Origin: JABDIP01 sp965250245
GTDB lineage: Bacteria; Pseudomonadota; Alphaproteobacteria; DSM-16000; Inquilinaceae
Length of the DNA stretch: 64,000 bases
Reading direction: 5' to 3'
Assembly: GCA_965250245.1 (NCBI GenBank)
Contig: OZ252296.1
Span: 1,674,001 to 1,738,000, forward strand
In this document: positions 17,780 through 29,000 of the stretch, one piece after another
How the letters are laid out: each line of letters starts with the position of its first letter
Numbering within the stretch: the stretch's first letter is position 1
The notes under the pieces: generated by a model
The model's database searches: none
Seen by the model: the letters and a program-made list of their open reading frames with translations, nothing else
What the model was told of the DNA's origin: nothing
Position numbers and translations under genes: made by a program

Positions 17780-18694
17780 ATGGCCCACCCCAAATCGGTC
17801 CGGCTGGTCGAGGTCGGACCCCGCGACGGGCTGCAGAACGAGGCGGTGTCGGTGGACGTCGCCACCAAGATCGCCCTGATCGACCGGTTGGCCGAGGCCG
17901 GCCTTTCGGTGATCGAGGCCGGCGCGTTCGTGTCGCCGAAATGGGTGCCGCAGATGGCCGATACCGCCCAGGTGCTGGCCGGTCTCGACCGGCGCGCCGG
18001 GGTGCGCTACCCGGTGCTGGTGCCGAACATGAAGGGCATGGAGGCCGCACTGGCCGCCGGCGTCGGCGCGGCCGGCCTGGACGAGATCGCCATTTTCGGC
18101 GCCGCCTCGGAGAGCTTCAGCCAGCGCAACATCAACTGCTCCATCGCCGAGAGCCTGGAGCGCTTCGCGCCGGTCAGCGCCGCCGCGGCCGAGCGCGGCA
18201 TCCGGGTGCGCGGCTACGTCTCCTGCGTTCTGGGTTGCCCCTATGAAGGCGAGGTGGCGCCCCGGGCGGTCGCCGACGTGGCCGGCAGGCTCATGGCGCT
18301 CGGCTGCTACGAGATCTCGCTCGGCGACACCATCGGTGTCGGTACGCCCGGCAAGGCGCAGGCGCTGGTCGAGACCGTCGCCGCAGCGGTGCCGCGGGAC
18401 CGCCTGGCGGTGCATTTCCACGATACCTATGGCCAGGCCCTGGCCAATATCCTGGCCTGCTTGGAGGCCGGCATCGGCGTGGTCGACAGCGCCGTGGCCG
18501 GGCTCGGCGGCTGCCCCTACGCCGCCGGCGCCAGCGGCAATGTCGCAACCGAGGATGTGCTGTACATGCTGGACGGTCTGGGCATCGAGACCGGCGTCTC
18601 CCTGGACGGGGTGATCGCGGCCGCGGAATTGGCGTGTGCCGCCCTGGGGCGCACCACGGGCTCGAAGGTCGGTCAGGCCCGGGCCGCGCGATGA
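17780..18694 (+). CDS. liuE: Hydroxymethylglutaryl-CoA lyase
   Basis: A 304-aa TIM-barrel lyase splitting HMG-CoA to acetyl-CoA and acetoacetate, the last step of leucine degradation. VEVGPRDGLQNE at the N terminus is the metal/substrate motif, GAFVSPKWVPQMAD follows, and VAVHFHDTYGQALANIL and the Cys loop GLGGCPYAAGASGN are intact. ATG 17780 is used; TTG 17774, overlapping the liuD stop, is the alternative. The stop overlaps the next gene (ATGA). Confidence 0.94.
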   Translation: MAHPKSVRLVEVGPRDGLQNEAVSVDVATKIALIDRLAEAGLSVIEAGAFVSPKWVPQMADTAQVLAGLDRRAGVRYPVLVPNMKGMEAALAAGVGAAGLDEIAIFGAASESFSQRNINCSIAESLERFAPVSAAAAERGIRVRGYVSCVLGCPYEGEVAPRAVADVAGRLMALGCYEISLGDTIGVGTPGKAQALVETVAAAVPRDRLAVHFHDTYGQALANILACLEAGIGVVDSAVAGLGGCPYAAGASGNVATEDVLYMLDGLGIETGVSLDGVIAAAELACAALGRTTGSKVGQARAAR

Positions 18695-19125
18695 GCGTGA
18701 ACCTGTTGAAGACAGCGGTCGGGATTTCCGATCTCGACCAGCTGCGCCGGCGTCAGGACGGCCGGAGGGCCATCCGCGACGGCCGCGAGGTGGTGCTGGG
18801 CTATACCCGCAACAAGCCGCGCCGACTCGACGAGTTGATCGCCGGCGGTTCCATCTACTGGATCGTCCGGGCGCGCATCCAGGCGCGACAGCGGTTCCTC
18901 GGCCTCGCCGACGCCGTCGACGAGGGCGGCCGATTCTATTGCGAGCTGCATCTCGACCCGCATCTGGTCGAGACCTCCCCGGTGCCCAAACGGGCGATCC
19001 AGGGCTGGCGCTACCTGCCCGAGGGCGAGGCGCCGGCCGATCTCGACATCGCTTATGGCGCTGACGGGGAAGAGGAATTGCCGGCCCACCTGGCGCGGGA
19101 GCTGCGCGAGCTTGGCCTGCTATGA
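18691..19125 (+). CDS. DUF1489 family protein
   Basis: A 144-aa protein of the alphaproteobacterial DUF1489 family. Visible signatures are LLKTAVGISDLDQLRRRQ, GSIYWIVRARIQARQRFLGL and the late HLVETSPVPKRAIQGWRYL. The function is unknown. ATG 18691 overlaps the HMG-CoA lyase stop (ATGA), so it is translationally coupled to the liu genes although a direct role in leucine catabolism is not established. Confidence 0.88.
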   Translation: MSVNLLKTAVGISDLDQLRRRQDGRRAIRDGREVVLGYTRNKPRRLDELIAGGSIYWIVRARIQARQRFLGLADAVDEGGRFYCELHLDPHLVETSPVPKRAIQGWRYLPEGEAPADLDIAYGADGEEELPAHLARELRELGLL

Positions 19126-19166
19126 GGGCCGGCTCGGCGGTGATCGAAATTTTGTTGCCAAGAGGG

Positions 19167-19195
19167 TAGACAAGCCCCGAACCGGTCTCTATATA
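19167..19195 (+). promoter_or_regulatory. Candidate rRNA operon promoter
   Basis: TAGACA (19167-19172), a 17-base spacer, then TATATA (19190-19195) is the best sigma-70-like match in the 542-base space between DUF1489 and 16S. It precedes the pre-16S processing stem, as an rrn promoter must. Other TTGACA hexamers at 19361 and 19406 lack a convincing -10. Confidence 0.4.
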
Positions 19196-19667
19196 ACCGC
19201 TCGCCGAGCCGGTGGCCGGCGCGGAGAGGACGGGGCGAACGCCATTTCCTTTCCAAGGCGCGACTTGTCGTTGCCAGCAACCGGCAGGTTCGGTATTATC
19301 GAAGTTCCGCTCAGCGACGGGCCATTCCGAAGCGAATGGCGCGGCAGGGCGGCTCGGTCCTTGACATCGTGACTGTGTTTCACCCGTCTCGGGGCCGGCG
19401 GTTATTTGACATTGTGGGTGTAGAGAAGGGATGCGCGGGCGGCGGTTGCCTGATGGTGCTGCTGAGCGAGGGATCGTTCGAATGTCTGTGCATCTTTGGT
19501 TTCTTTGTAAGGAACGCTCTTATTGGTTCTCCGGCCGGGCTTTCGGGTTTGGTTGGGGGGTCGATGGGTTAGAGGTGTGAGGACGTTTGTAACGGTCTTG
19601 CCACGCCGGTTCCGGCGGGTGTCTTGGGCCTTGTGTCTGGGATGTCTGTTGGGGCTTGGCGCAGTCT
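19196..19667 (+). other. rrs leader: rRNA operon leader with pre-16S processing stem
   Basis: No gene is seen here. Bases 19424-19450 are fully complementary, with several G-U pairs, to 21193-21219 downstream of 16S. This 27-bp duplex is the expected RNase III processing stem that loops out 16S. The upstream part of the leader probably holds antitermination signals, which cannot be assigned with confidence. Confidence 0.75.
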
Positions 19668-21164
<1,497 letters not shown>

Positions 21165-21232
21165 AAGCGGCGCCGGTCCGGCTTCGGTCGGAGGCGGCCG
21201 CCGTCTGCGTATCCCTTCTCGGGTTCTTTGGT

Positions 21233-21302
21233 CAGAGGACAGGTATTGGGGATCAGGTATCGGACGTCTGTTCGGATCCCTGATGGCTGATCCCTGTGCT
21301 CT
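21233..21302. repeat. GATCAGG-type imperfect inverted repeat in the 16S-tRNA-Ile spacer
   Basis: CAGAGGACAGGTATTGGGGATCAGG at the left pairs imperfectly with CCCTGATGGCTGATCCCTG plus TGCTCTG at the right. The arms resemble those bounding the two 23S intervening sequences in this operon. The right end abuts tRNA-Ile. Confidence 0.7.
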
Positions 21303-21379
21303 GGGCTAGTAGCTCAGCTGGTTAGAGCGCGCGCTTGATAAGCGTGAGGTCGGAGGTTCAAATCCTCCCTGGCCCACCA
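21303..21379 (+). tRNA. trnI: tRNA-Ile (GAT)
   Basis: A 77-nt tRNA with acceptor stem GGGCTAG/CTGGCCC, anticodon loop CTTGATAAG (anticodon GAT), T-arm GGAGGTTCAAATCCTCC and encoded CCA. The position between 16S and 23S is standard. Confidence 0.98.
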
Positions 21380-21427
21380 CGGTTCTGGTGGACAGACCGT
21401 CGGCCGCCCGGCCTCCGGCGTCGCGCT

Positions 21428-21471
21428 TCGAAGCGTCCACTGGACGCTTCGACCGGCCGCGTCGCGGCCGG
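21428..21471. repeat. Tandem palindromes between tRNA-Ile and tRNA-Ala
   Basis: Two adjoining perfect stems: 12 bp around a single C (21428-21452), then 9 bp of CCGGCCGCG around a single T (21453-21471). In the transcript they would form tight hairpins or cruciforms separating the two tRNAs. This is possibly a processing aid. Confidence 0.75.
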
Positions 21472-21480
21472 CCGCGCAAC

Positions 21481-21556
21481 GGGGGCGTAGCTCAGTTGGG
21501 AGAGCGCTAGCTTTGCAAGCTTGAGGTCGTCGGTTCGATCCCGTCCGCCTCCACCA
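21481..21556 (+). tRNA. trnA: tRNA-Ala (TGC)
   Basis: A 76-nt tRNA with acceptor GGGGGCG/CGCCTCC, anticodon loop CTTTGCAAG (anticodon TGC), T-arm GTCGGTTCGATCCCGTC region and encoded CCA. Confidence 0.98.
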
Positions 21557-21601
21557 ATGGTCATCGGCAAACGGTCCGGTGGACCGTTTGCCGATGACCA
21601 T
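21557..21601 (+). repeat. Perfect 21-bp hairpin directly after tRNA-Ala
   Basis: Bases 21557-21577 are exactly complementary to 21581-21601 with a 3-base loop (GGT). The stem begins at the base after the tRNA-Ala CCA. The rest of the spacer up to 23S (21602-21896) has no gene and holds one GATCCCTGATGCCTGATCCCTG repeat fragment near 21798-21822. Confidence 0.9.
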
Positions 21602-21896
21602 CACTGAGCGCTTGGTGAGCGCGGCGGCGAACAGCCGACGCGGGAGCCTAGCAGCGAAGTGGGTGAGACAAGAACCCGGGTAAGACACACGCATTGCGGC
21701 TGCTGCCTGATGGCAGAGAGCCGCATGGGTATTGGACATTGTGAAGAGGAAGGTGACCGGAGCAATTCGGTCGGGGTGTTGGTGTTGCGGATCGTGTGAT
21801 CCCTGATGCCTGATCCCTGACGTATGGATTGTTCCGGCTGATTGATTGCTGCGGGATAGGCCGCCGCGATGCTCAAGAGACGTTCTTGGGACGCGT

Positions 21897-21926
21897 GCGC
21901 GGTTTTATCAGCGGCTGAGATCAAGC
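21897..21926 (+). other. 5' arm of pre-23S processing stem
   Basis: This 30-base arm pairs with 25244-25273 with only three G-U-type differences. It closes the 23S domain for RNase III processing, and its inner part is helix 1 of mature 23S (GATCAAGC with GCTTGATC). Confidence 0.85.
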
Positions 21927-22465
21927 GTCTAAGGGCATTTGGTGGATGCCTTGGCACTGAGAGGCGATGAAGGACGTGGCACGCTGCGAAAAGCCGCGGG
22001 GAGGGGCGAGCACCCTTTGATCCGTGGATCTCCGAATGGGGAAACCCACCCCCTTGTGGGGTATCCGTACCTGAATCCATAGGGTGCGGAGGCGAACCCG
22101 GCGAACTGAAACATCTAAGTAGCCGGAGGAAAGGACATCAACCGAGACTCCGTTAGTAGTGGCGAGCGAACGCGGACCAGGCCAGTGGCGCATCTGTTCA
22201 AACCGGAACCGTCTGGAAAGTCGGGCCATAGCGGGTGACAGCCCCGTACGGGTAGCCGGACAGGTGCGTCCTCGAGTAGGGCGGGGCACGTGAAACCCTG
22301 TCTGAACGTGGGGGGACCACCCTCCAAGCCTAAGTACTCCTCAGTGACCGATAGTGAACCAGTACCGTGAGGGAAAGGTGAAAAGCACCCCGATGAGGGG
22401 AGTGAAAGAGACCTGAAACCGAATGCCTACAAGCAGTGGGAGCGGGCTCACCTTTGGTGAGCCCT

Positions 22466-22577
22466 CCAGAGAACAGTGATCAGGGATCAGGTATCAGAAC
22501 AATGTTGGCCGTGAGGGTCGGTATGACTGACCAGCAGGGTGCCTTCTGATACCCGATTACTGATCCCTGTTCTCTGG
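22466..22577 (+). other. 23S helix-25 intervening sequence (IVS)
   Basis: Between GCAGTGGGAGCGGGCTC and GAGCCCGTGACCGCGTACC, the helix 25 tip is replaced by a long insert. Arms 22466-22499 and 22544-22577 (34 bases each) match as inverted repeats with five differences. Flanking short hairpins (about 22444-22464 and 22578-22594) extend it. There is no ORF. Such stems are RNase III substrates in other bacteria, which would leave 23S fragmented here. Confidence 0.88.
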
Positions 22578-22663
22578 GGCTCGCCAAGGGCGAGCCCGTG
22601 ACCGCGTACCTTTTGTATAATGGGTCAGCGACTTAGTATATGCAGCAAGCTTAAGCCGATAGG

Positions 22664-22697
<34 letters not shown>

Positions 22698-23096
22698 ACC
22701 AAGTTGCATGTATTAGACCCGAAACCGGGTGATCTAGCCATGGGCAGGTTGAAGGTGCGGTAAAACGCACTGGAGGACCGAACCCACGAACGTTGAAAAG
22801 TTCGGGGATGACCTGTGGCTAGGGGTGAAAGGCCAAGCAAACCCGGAAATAGCTGGTTCTCCGCGAAAGCTATTGAGGTAGCGCGTCGGATGATTACCTG
22901 CGGGGGTAGAGCACTGGATGGGCTAGGGGGGCGCGAGCCTTACCAAACCTAACCAAACTCCGAATACCGCAGAGTACAGTCCGGCAGACAGACGGCGGGT
23001 GCTAACGTCCGTCGTCAAGAGGGAAACAACCCAGATCTCCAGCTAAGGCCCCCAAGTCGTGGCTAAGTGGGAAAGGATGTGGGAAGGCCAAGACAA

Positions 23097-23154
<58 letters not shown>

Positions 23155-23217
23155 TAGTTAAGCCGTCCTGCGCCGAAGATGTACCGGGGCTCAAGCCACG
23201 CGCCGAAGCTGAGAATT

Positions 23218-23673
23218 CAGAGGACAGTTATCAGGGATCAGGTATCAGATGGGTGATGAGGCGTCGCCTGTACGCGGCTTTGAAGATCTCGAAGTCTTCA
23301 AGAGGGCGTATCGGGTGTCTGTTGAAATCCATCGGATGAGCCTGGATTTACCCAAGATCGAGCAGTATGGGCTCGCCGATCAGGTTCGGCGGTCTTCGAA
23401 ATCGGTGTGCGCGAATATCGTCGAAGGGTTCGGCAGGCAGCGCGCCGGCGGTTCGGAGTTCGCGCGGTTCCTGACGATCGCCATGGGCTCGGCGGACGAG
23501 ATGCGGCTGTGGTGCCGCTATTGTCTGGATCTTGGCTATATCGACGAAGCGCAATGGCGCCATTGGCGAGACGAATACCAAGCCATCGCCAAGATGCTGA
23601 ATGCTCTTCGTACAGGCAGAGACGAAGCGGCCAGGCGCCGCTCTGATCCCTGATCCCTGATATCTGTCCTCTG
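23218..23673 (+). other. 23S helix-45 intervening sequence carrying an ORF
   Basis: The insert sits between GCGCCGAAGCTGAGAA and GTAGCGGAGCGTTC, the helix 45 loop. Its 31-base ends (23218-23248 and 23643-23673) are inverted repeats with two mismatches. The repeat core is the GGGATCAGG sequence found in the operon spacers. The arms enclose the IVP gene exactly: the start codon follows the left arm and the stop lies in the right arm. Confidence 0.92.
23249..23653 (+). CDS. Four-helix-bundle 23S rRNA intervening-sequence protein (IVP)
   Basis: A 134-aa IVP/S23-family four-helix bundle. Visible signatures are FEDLEVFKRAYRVSVEIH (helix 1), LPKIEQYGLADQVRRSSKSV with ANIVEGFGR (helix 2), the SEFARFLTIAMGSADEM segment (helix 3) and the LGYIDEAQWRHW to MLNAL region (helix 4). 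These proteins are encoded inside 23S inserts, form pentamers in solved homologues and have no proven role. The whole gene is in the rRNA sense strand, so its mRNA is pre-rRNA. The last codons overlap the right inverted-repeat arm. Confidence 0.93.
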   Translation: MGDEASPVRGFEDLEVFKRAYRVSVEIHRMSLDLPKIEQYGLADQVRRSSKSVCANIVEGFGRQRAGGSEFARFLTIAMGSADEMRLWCRYCLDLGYIDEAQWRHWRDEYQAIAKMLNALRTGRDEAARRRSDP

Positions 23674-24204
23674 AGTGGTAGCGGAGCGTTCCGTAGGCCA
23701 GTGAAGGGTGTCCGCGAGGATGCCTGGAGGTATCGGAAGTGCGCATGCTGACATGAGTAGCGACAAAGAGTGTGAGAGACACTCTCGCCGAAAGTCCAAG
23801 GGTTCCTGCGCAAGGCTAATCCGCGCAGGGTGAGCCGGCCCCTAAGGCGAGGCCGAAAGGCGTAGTCGATGGGAACCAGGTTAATAGTCCTGGGCCGGGT
23901 GGAGGTGACGAAGGCTGTAAGTCGTCCGGGCTTATCGGATTGTTCCGGGCGGCGAAGGACTTCCAGGAAATAGCCCCACCGTGAGACCGTACCCGAAACC
24001 GACACAGGTGGACTGGTAGAGCATACCAAGGCGCTTGAGAGAACGATGTTGAAGGAACTCGGCAAAATGCCCCCGTAACTTCGGGAGAAGGGGGCCCCGT
24101 TCCTGGGCAACCAGGGGCGGGGGGCACAGACCAGGGGGTGGCGACTGTTTACTAAAAACACAGGGCTCTGCGAAGTCATCGTAAGACGACGTATAGGGTC
24201 TGAC

Positions 24205-24235
<31 letters not shown>

Positions 24236-24242
24236 GGTGAGA

Positions 24243-24343
<101 letters not shown>

Positions 24344-24599
24344 CGACTTCCCCACTGTCTCCAACATCGACTCAGCGAAATTGAACTCTCCGTGAAGATG
24401 CGGAGTTCCCGCGGTCAGACGGAAAGACCCCGTGCACCTTTACTACAGCTTTGCAGTGGCATTAGGAGCGATTTGTGTAGGATAGGCGGGAGACGTCGAA
24501 GCGTTGGCGCCAGCTGACGTGGAGTCATCCTTGAAATACCGCCCTTGTTGTTCTTGATGTCTAACCGCGGGCCCTGAAGCGGGTCCCGGGACCCTGCAT

Positions 24600-24630
<31 letters not shown>

Positions 24631-24772
24631 CAAAGAGTAACGGAGGCGCGCGAAGGTAGGCTCAGGCTGGTCGGAAATCAGCTGCTGAGTGCAATGGCAT
24701 AAGCCTGCCTGACTGCAAGAGCGACGGTTCGAGCAGAGACGAAAGTCGGTCATAGTGATCCGGTGGTCCCGC

Positions 24773-24826
<54 letters not shown>

Positions 24827-24855
24827 ACCCCCCAAGAGTCCACATCGACGGGGGT

Positions 24856-24953
<98 letters not shown>

Positions 24954-25011
24954 GAACGTCGTGAGACAGTTCGGTCCCTATCTGCCGTGGGTGTCGGAGA
25001 CTTGCGAGGCG

Positions 25012-25043
<32 letters not shown>

Positions 25044-25099
25044 CACCTCTGGTGGACCGGTTGTGGCGCCAGCCGCACCGCCGGGTAGCTATGTGCGGA

Positions 25100-25135
<36 letters not shown>

Positions 25136-25300
25136 CCCTCAAAACCAGGTCTCCCTTGAGAGCCGTGGAAGACCACCACGTCGATAGGCCGGGTGTGGAA
25201 GCGTGGCAACACGCGAAGCTAACCGGTACTAATCGCTCGATCGGCTTGATCCCAGTCGCTGGTAAAACCGCGCCGAAGGGCGCGCAGCGCCCGCAGCAAT

Positions 25301-25409
25301 CAGTCCTCAGGTATCAGGTATCAGAAGGCGCCGGCGTTGGCCGGTCGTCACTGGCCAACCGGCCGACTCTGATCTGATCCCTGATTACCGATCCCTGATC
25401 CCCGATCCG
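25301..25409. repeat. GATCAGG-type repeat in the 23S-5S spacer
   Basis: CAGTCCTCAGGTATCAGGTATCAG on the left and CTGATCTGATCCCTGATTACC plus GATCCCTGATCC on the right form an imperfect inverted repeat around an inner hairpin GTTGGCC/GGCCAAC. It is the same family as the 23S inserts. Confidence 0.7.
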
Positions 25410-25419
25410 GTCTTCGACG

Positions 25420-25536
25420 ACCTGGTGGCTATGGCGAGGGGCAATACACCCGATCCCATCCCGAACTCGGCCGTGAAAACCCTCTGCGCCGATGGTACTG
25501 CGTCTTAAGGCGTGGGAGAGTAGGTCGCCGCCAGGT
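25420..25536 (+). rRNA. rrf: 5S ribosomal RNA
   Basis: About 117 nt. The ends ACCTGGTGGC and GCCGCCAGGT pair as helix I. The CCGATCCCATCCCGAACTCGG loop is the conserved 5S core. Flanking GGTCTT and AAGACC extend the stem for processing. Confidence 0.96.
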
Positions 25537-25550
25537 CATCCAAGACCGGA

Positions 25551-25719
25551 ACAGAGATCAGAAAACAGAGACCAGGGATCAGAACAGCCCTGGCCCAACC
25601 ACACACCTTCCTCTCCACACGCCGCCACACGCGGCAGCCAAAACCCGACAGACACGATAGAGCCCAGGACCAAACGACGGCACATCTGTCCTCTGATCCC
25701 TGGCCTCTGTCCTCTGATA
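25551..25719. repeat. GATCAGG-type repeat between 5S and tRNA-fMet
   Basis: ACAGAGATCAGAAAACAGAG plus ACCAGGGATCAG on the left and CTGTCCTCTGATCCCTGG plus CCTCTGTCCTCTGAT on the right bracket about 100 bases with no recognisable gene. The arms match the other members of the family in this operon. Confidence 0.7.
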
Positions 25720-25720
25720 G

Positions 25721-25797
<77 letters not shown>

Positions 25798-25817
25798 ATT
25801 CAACAGCGCAACCAACT

Positions 25818-25843
25818 AAAGCCCTCCAATCCAGGAGGGCTTT
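25818..25843. terminator. Terminator after tRNA-fMet
   Basis: AAAGCCCTCC-AATCCA-GGAGGGCTTT is a 10-bp hairpin ending in T-rich sequence. A similar hairpin (46845-46876) follows the duplicated tRNA end and is probably the original operon terminator. The rest of 25844-26001 shows nothing recognisable. Confidence 0.8.
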
Positions 25844-26001
25844 CGCGTGTTCGCAGGTGCGCCGATGCAGGAACTGCAGATGCCGATGGGCAGGCGCGAC
25901 AATCGTCGATAACCGGATCCGGCGTTGCCCGATCTGAGCTGCCGTCGGCAGCGACACGAGCGGTCTTCGCGGGATGCCCAGGCGAACCTGCCTGTCACGC
26001 C

Positions 26002-29000
26002 TCAGGTCCCGCTGCCGCTCCGCGACGACCTGTATTCCATGTACAGAAACACATCCTTGATCTTTGTCTCGTCGAGCGCCGAAGGATCGGACGGAGCGGG
26101 CCCGGTCGGTGCAAAATTGCCTGCGCTATTGACCCTGAGTGTTACGGTCAAGGGTTCGGAGGCAGGACGGAACGGGTCGAAGATCGGTCGCACCGAACCG
26201 GAGGACGAAGACCCGGGATGGATTTCGCTGCTTGGCAAGCCCACTGACTCATCGACCTCGAAGCCGACGATATCCGTGTGCCCGCGATTTCCGGTCACCG
26301 TCATGTTGAGATCGTTGGCCAGCGGTGCGCCGGTGTCGTCCACCATCCGGTCCTTGTCTATCTCCAAAACGAGCCTTGCCCTTGCAATCTCGAGCTGTCT
26401 GCCCTGAAGAAACAGAGGGAAATGCTTCTCTGACAACTCGAAGCGCACATCCGTTCCTGCACCTTCGTGCAACAACTGATGAAAGGCGCCAGAGAATTCC
26501 TGCCTCAGGCTGTAGAGACGGAACAGCTCCGAGGTCACCAAGATCTCCTCGAGACGTTGGCCTTCCCCTTCGACCTGCTCACGGAATGACGAATCGTACT
26601 CGGCGGTATAGCTCAGATGCAGGATGACATCGTTGATGGTGGCGTAGTCGAACGGTCGAAACGTCTTGGGAAGGGCCAGGTGCCAGTCGCTGTTCGCCGC
26701 GCCGGCTCCCTCGAAGGGCATGTATCTTTCGTCCCGGAAATCCAGGCGAAACACCCCGGCGTCGTTCTGTGCGGTGCTGGTCGCAATCCTCACGGAGCGG
26801 CTGGGCGGGACATCAACGAGATTGGCCCGGTCGGTCGCCGGATCATCGTTGATTTCCGGGTCTTTGCGGATCTGGCTGCCTGAGAGGCTGAGCGTGGCGC
26901 TTACATTGGTGTAGGGCCCGGTGATACATGGGATCGTGAGACGAGCCGATTTGAGACGTCGGCGGTACTGACCTGGATAGAACAGATCGAAATAGAATTC
27001 CGGAACCGTGAATGAGCATTCTCCGGTCGATTTCAGACTGAGAAGGGCCGCCGGAGCGATCTGCGTCAGCGAAAACGCCTGGTCGATCTCCATCCCGCGG
27101 TCATGGGTGTCCAGATACAGCCGCTCCATCTCCCGGAGATCGCTCGCGAGCCGCTCGCCCGCCAGGAGTCCTGCGTGTTCGGCGCTCCAATAGTCGCCGC
27201 CTAGCAGGGAGGTCGTGTCGTCGCCGCGCTCGAACCGGAACGCGCGTTCGGCCTGCCGGGCCATTGTCAGCGCATTCTGAAAGGCCTGGCGATGGAGGCG
27301 CTGCAAGCTGGTGGAGAGCCAAGTGTAGAGGCCGAGGGTCGAGAACTTCTCCTGATAGAAATCGAGCGTTTCCTCGAATTGAGCGATTGTCGTTTCGTGG
27401 ATCTCCCGTGCATGGATGGCGATCTCGCGCCGGATCTCGGACGCTTCGATCTGCTTCTCGATCTCTTCCAGCTCGCTAGTCGCCTGGGCCCGGCTGAATT
27501 TCCAGCCTTCCTGCCGGCGTTCAAACCCGGCATACAGGCCCGTCAGATCCGATGCGACAGCCGATATCGTTCCGAGAAAGCTAAACACATTCGCCCAACT
27601 CGCAGCTGTCTTCTCGCCCTGATCGGCCGGGGTGGCATAGCTCAATCCTAGGATACTCGGGAAAGCGCTAAATCCCGCACCAACGGCAGATATGATTGCC
27701 GAGACACCCCTCAGTCCGTTTGCACTCAGCTTCAAGATTGCCTGCGAATGTTCCCAATCACTCAGACCGCGATCGATCAGCTCCCGGTAATGATCCCGCC
27801 GCCGGGTGACCGTTTTCTGGCGTCGCCGTAGCGCCTCCAGGCTGGCCTCCGCCGCTTCGATCTCGCGATCCCGGAGGCGGGTGGTCAGCTTGAGGATGTT
27901 CTCCTGATGAACCAGGCGAAGCCGCGCCAGGTCTTCGGCATCCTTCTTCTCTAAGGCACCAAGCAACGCGCCGCCGAAGGCCTGCAGGGCAGCGGCATAT
28001 TCCTTGGCCTTGGCCAGGAGGAAATTGAAGCGGTAGGGCGGAACATGGCCGCCGCCGGCGTCGAGGACGTCGTCCAGCGTCAGCCCGGCAGCACGCGCCC
28101 GTACCAGCAGGCGTGGGTCGATCTCTGGCGCGAACAGGGGCAATTGCCGCCGGATCCCGCTGATATTCAGGCAATTGCGGATCTTGTACAGGCGATCCTG
28201 GACACGATCCCAATAGGCCCGCAGGTCCTCGTTGAACGGAATGCAGAACACGCAGGCCTGGCGGCGCAACCCGGTGCTGAAGGGAACCAGGAATTCGCCG
28301 ATCGGGAATTCCGGGAGGGTCCATTCATTCCCGTGGAATTGCGCGTCCCGAAGATCGACGCCGCCGAGCGGCGCATCCACGATCGTGATATGACCGCCCG
28401 CCGGCCCGGATTCCTCCTCCGCCGGTTCGTGGACGGCCTCGCCGATGAAATTCACGCCCATACCGAGCGGGGTGGACATGGTAAGCGCATCCGGTTCGAC
28501 CGCGAGCAGCGAAGGATCGCCCATCCCATAGTCGCTTCCGCTTCCCCGGTCGGAGCCCCCGAAATCTTCCGTCACCGAAAGCTCGTCATCGCACTCGGCC
28601 ATTCGGTCGGACAGGGACTGGTATGTCTGGGTTCCGGCCTCTTCCTGGCAGTCCCCGAGCTCGGGCGGGCGCTCGCCCAGAAGGTCGGCGGCCATCACAT
28701 AGAGCAGGGTCGCCTCACCGATCGACTCCATGGTGTCCTGGGCGAAGAGGTGGTCGCCCCAATCGAGGAGGTTGTCGATGTACTTCATGACAACCGCCTT
28801 CTTGTAGGCTCCCAGCCTCAGCCGCGCGATCGCATGCGGATTGAACGGATCGCGGGAATAGCGCTCGATCGCCTCCGCATCCCGCAATTGCCGGTCCAGC
28901 GACTGGGGATCATGGTTGCGGAACTCCGCATACATCCAGACGCGGTCACGCTCGCGCCGCGCCCGCTCGGACGCCGTCAGGCCGCTCAGATCCTCGTTGA

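Noticed and set aside
19361..19411. TTGACA hexamers at 19361 and 19406 as rRNA promoters
   Set aside because: No acceptable -10 at 16-18 bases; the second is so near the processing stem that it is more likely leader sequence.
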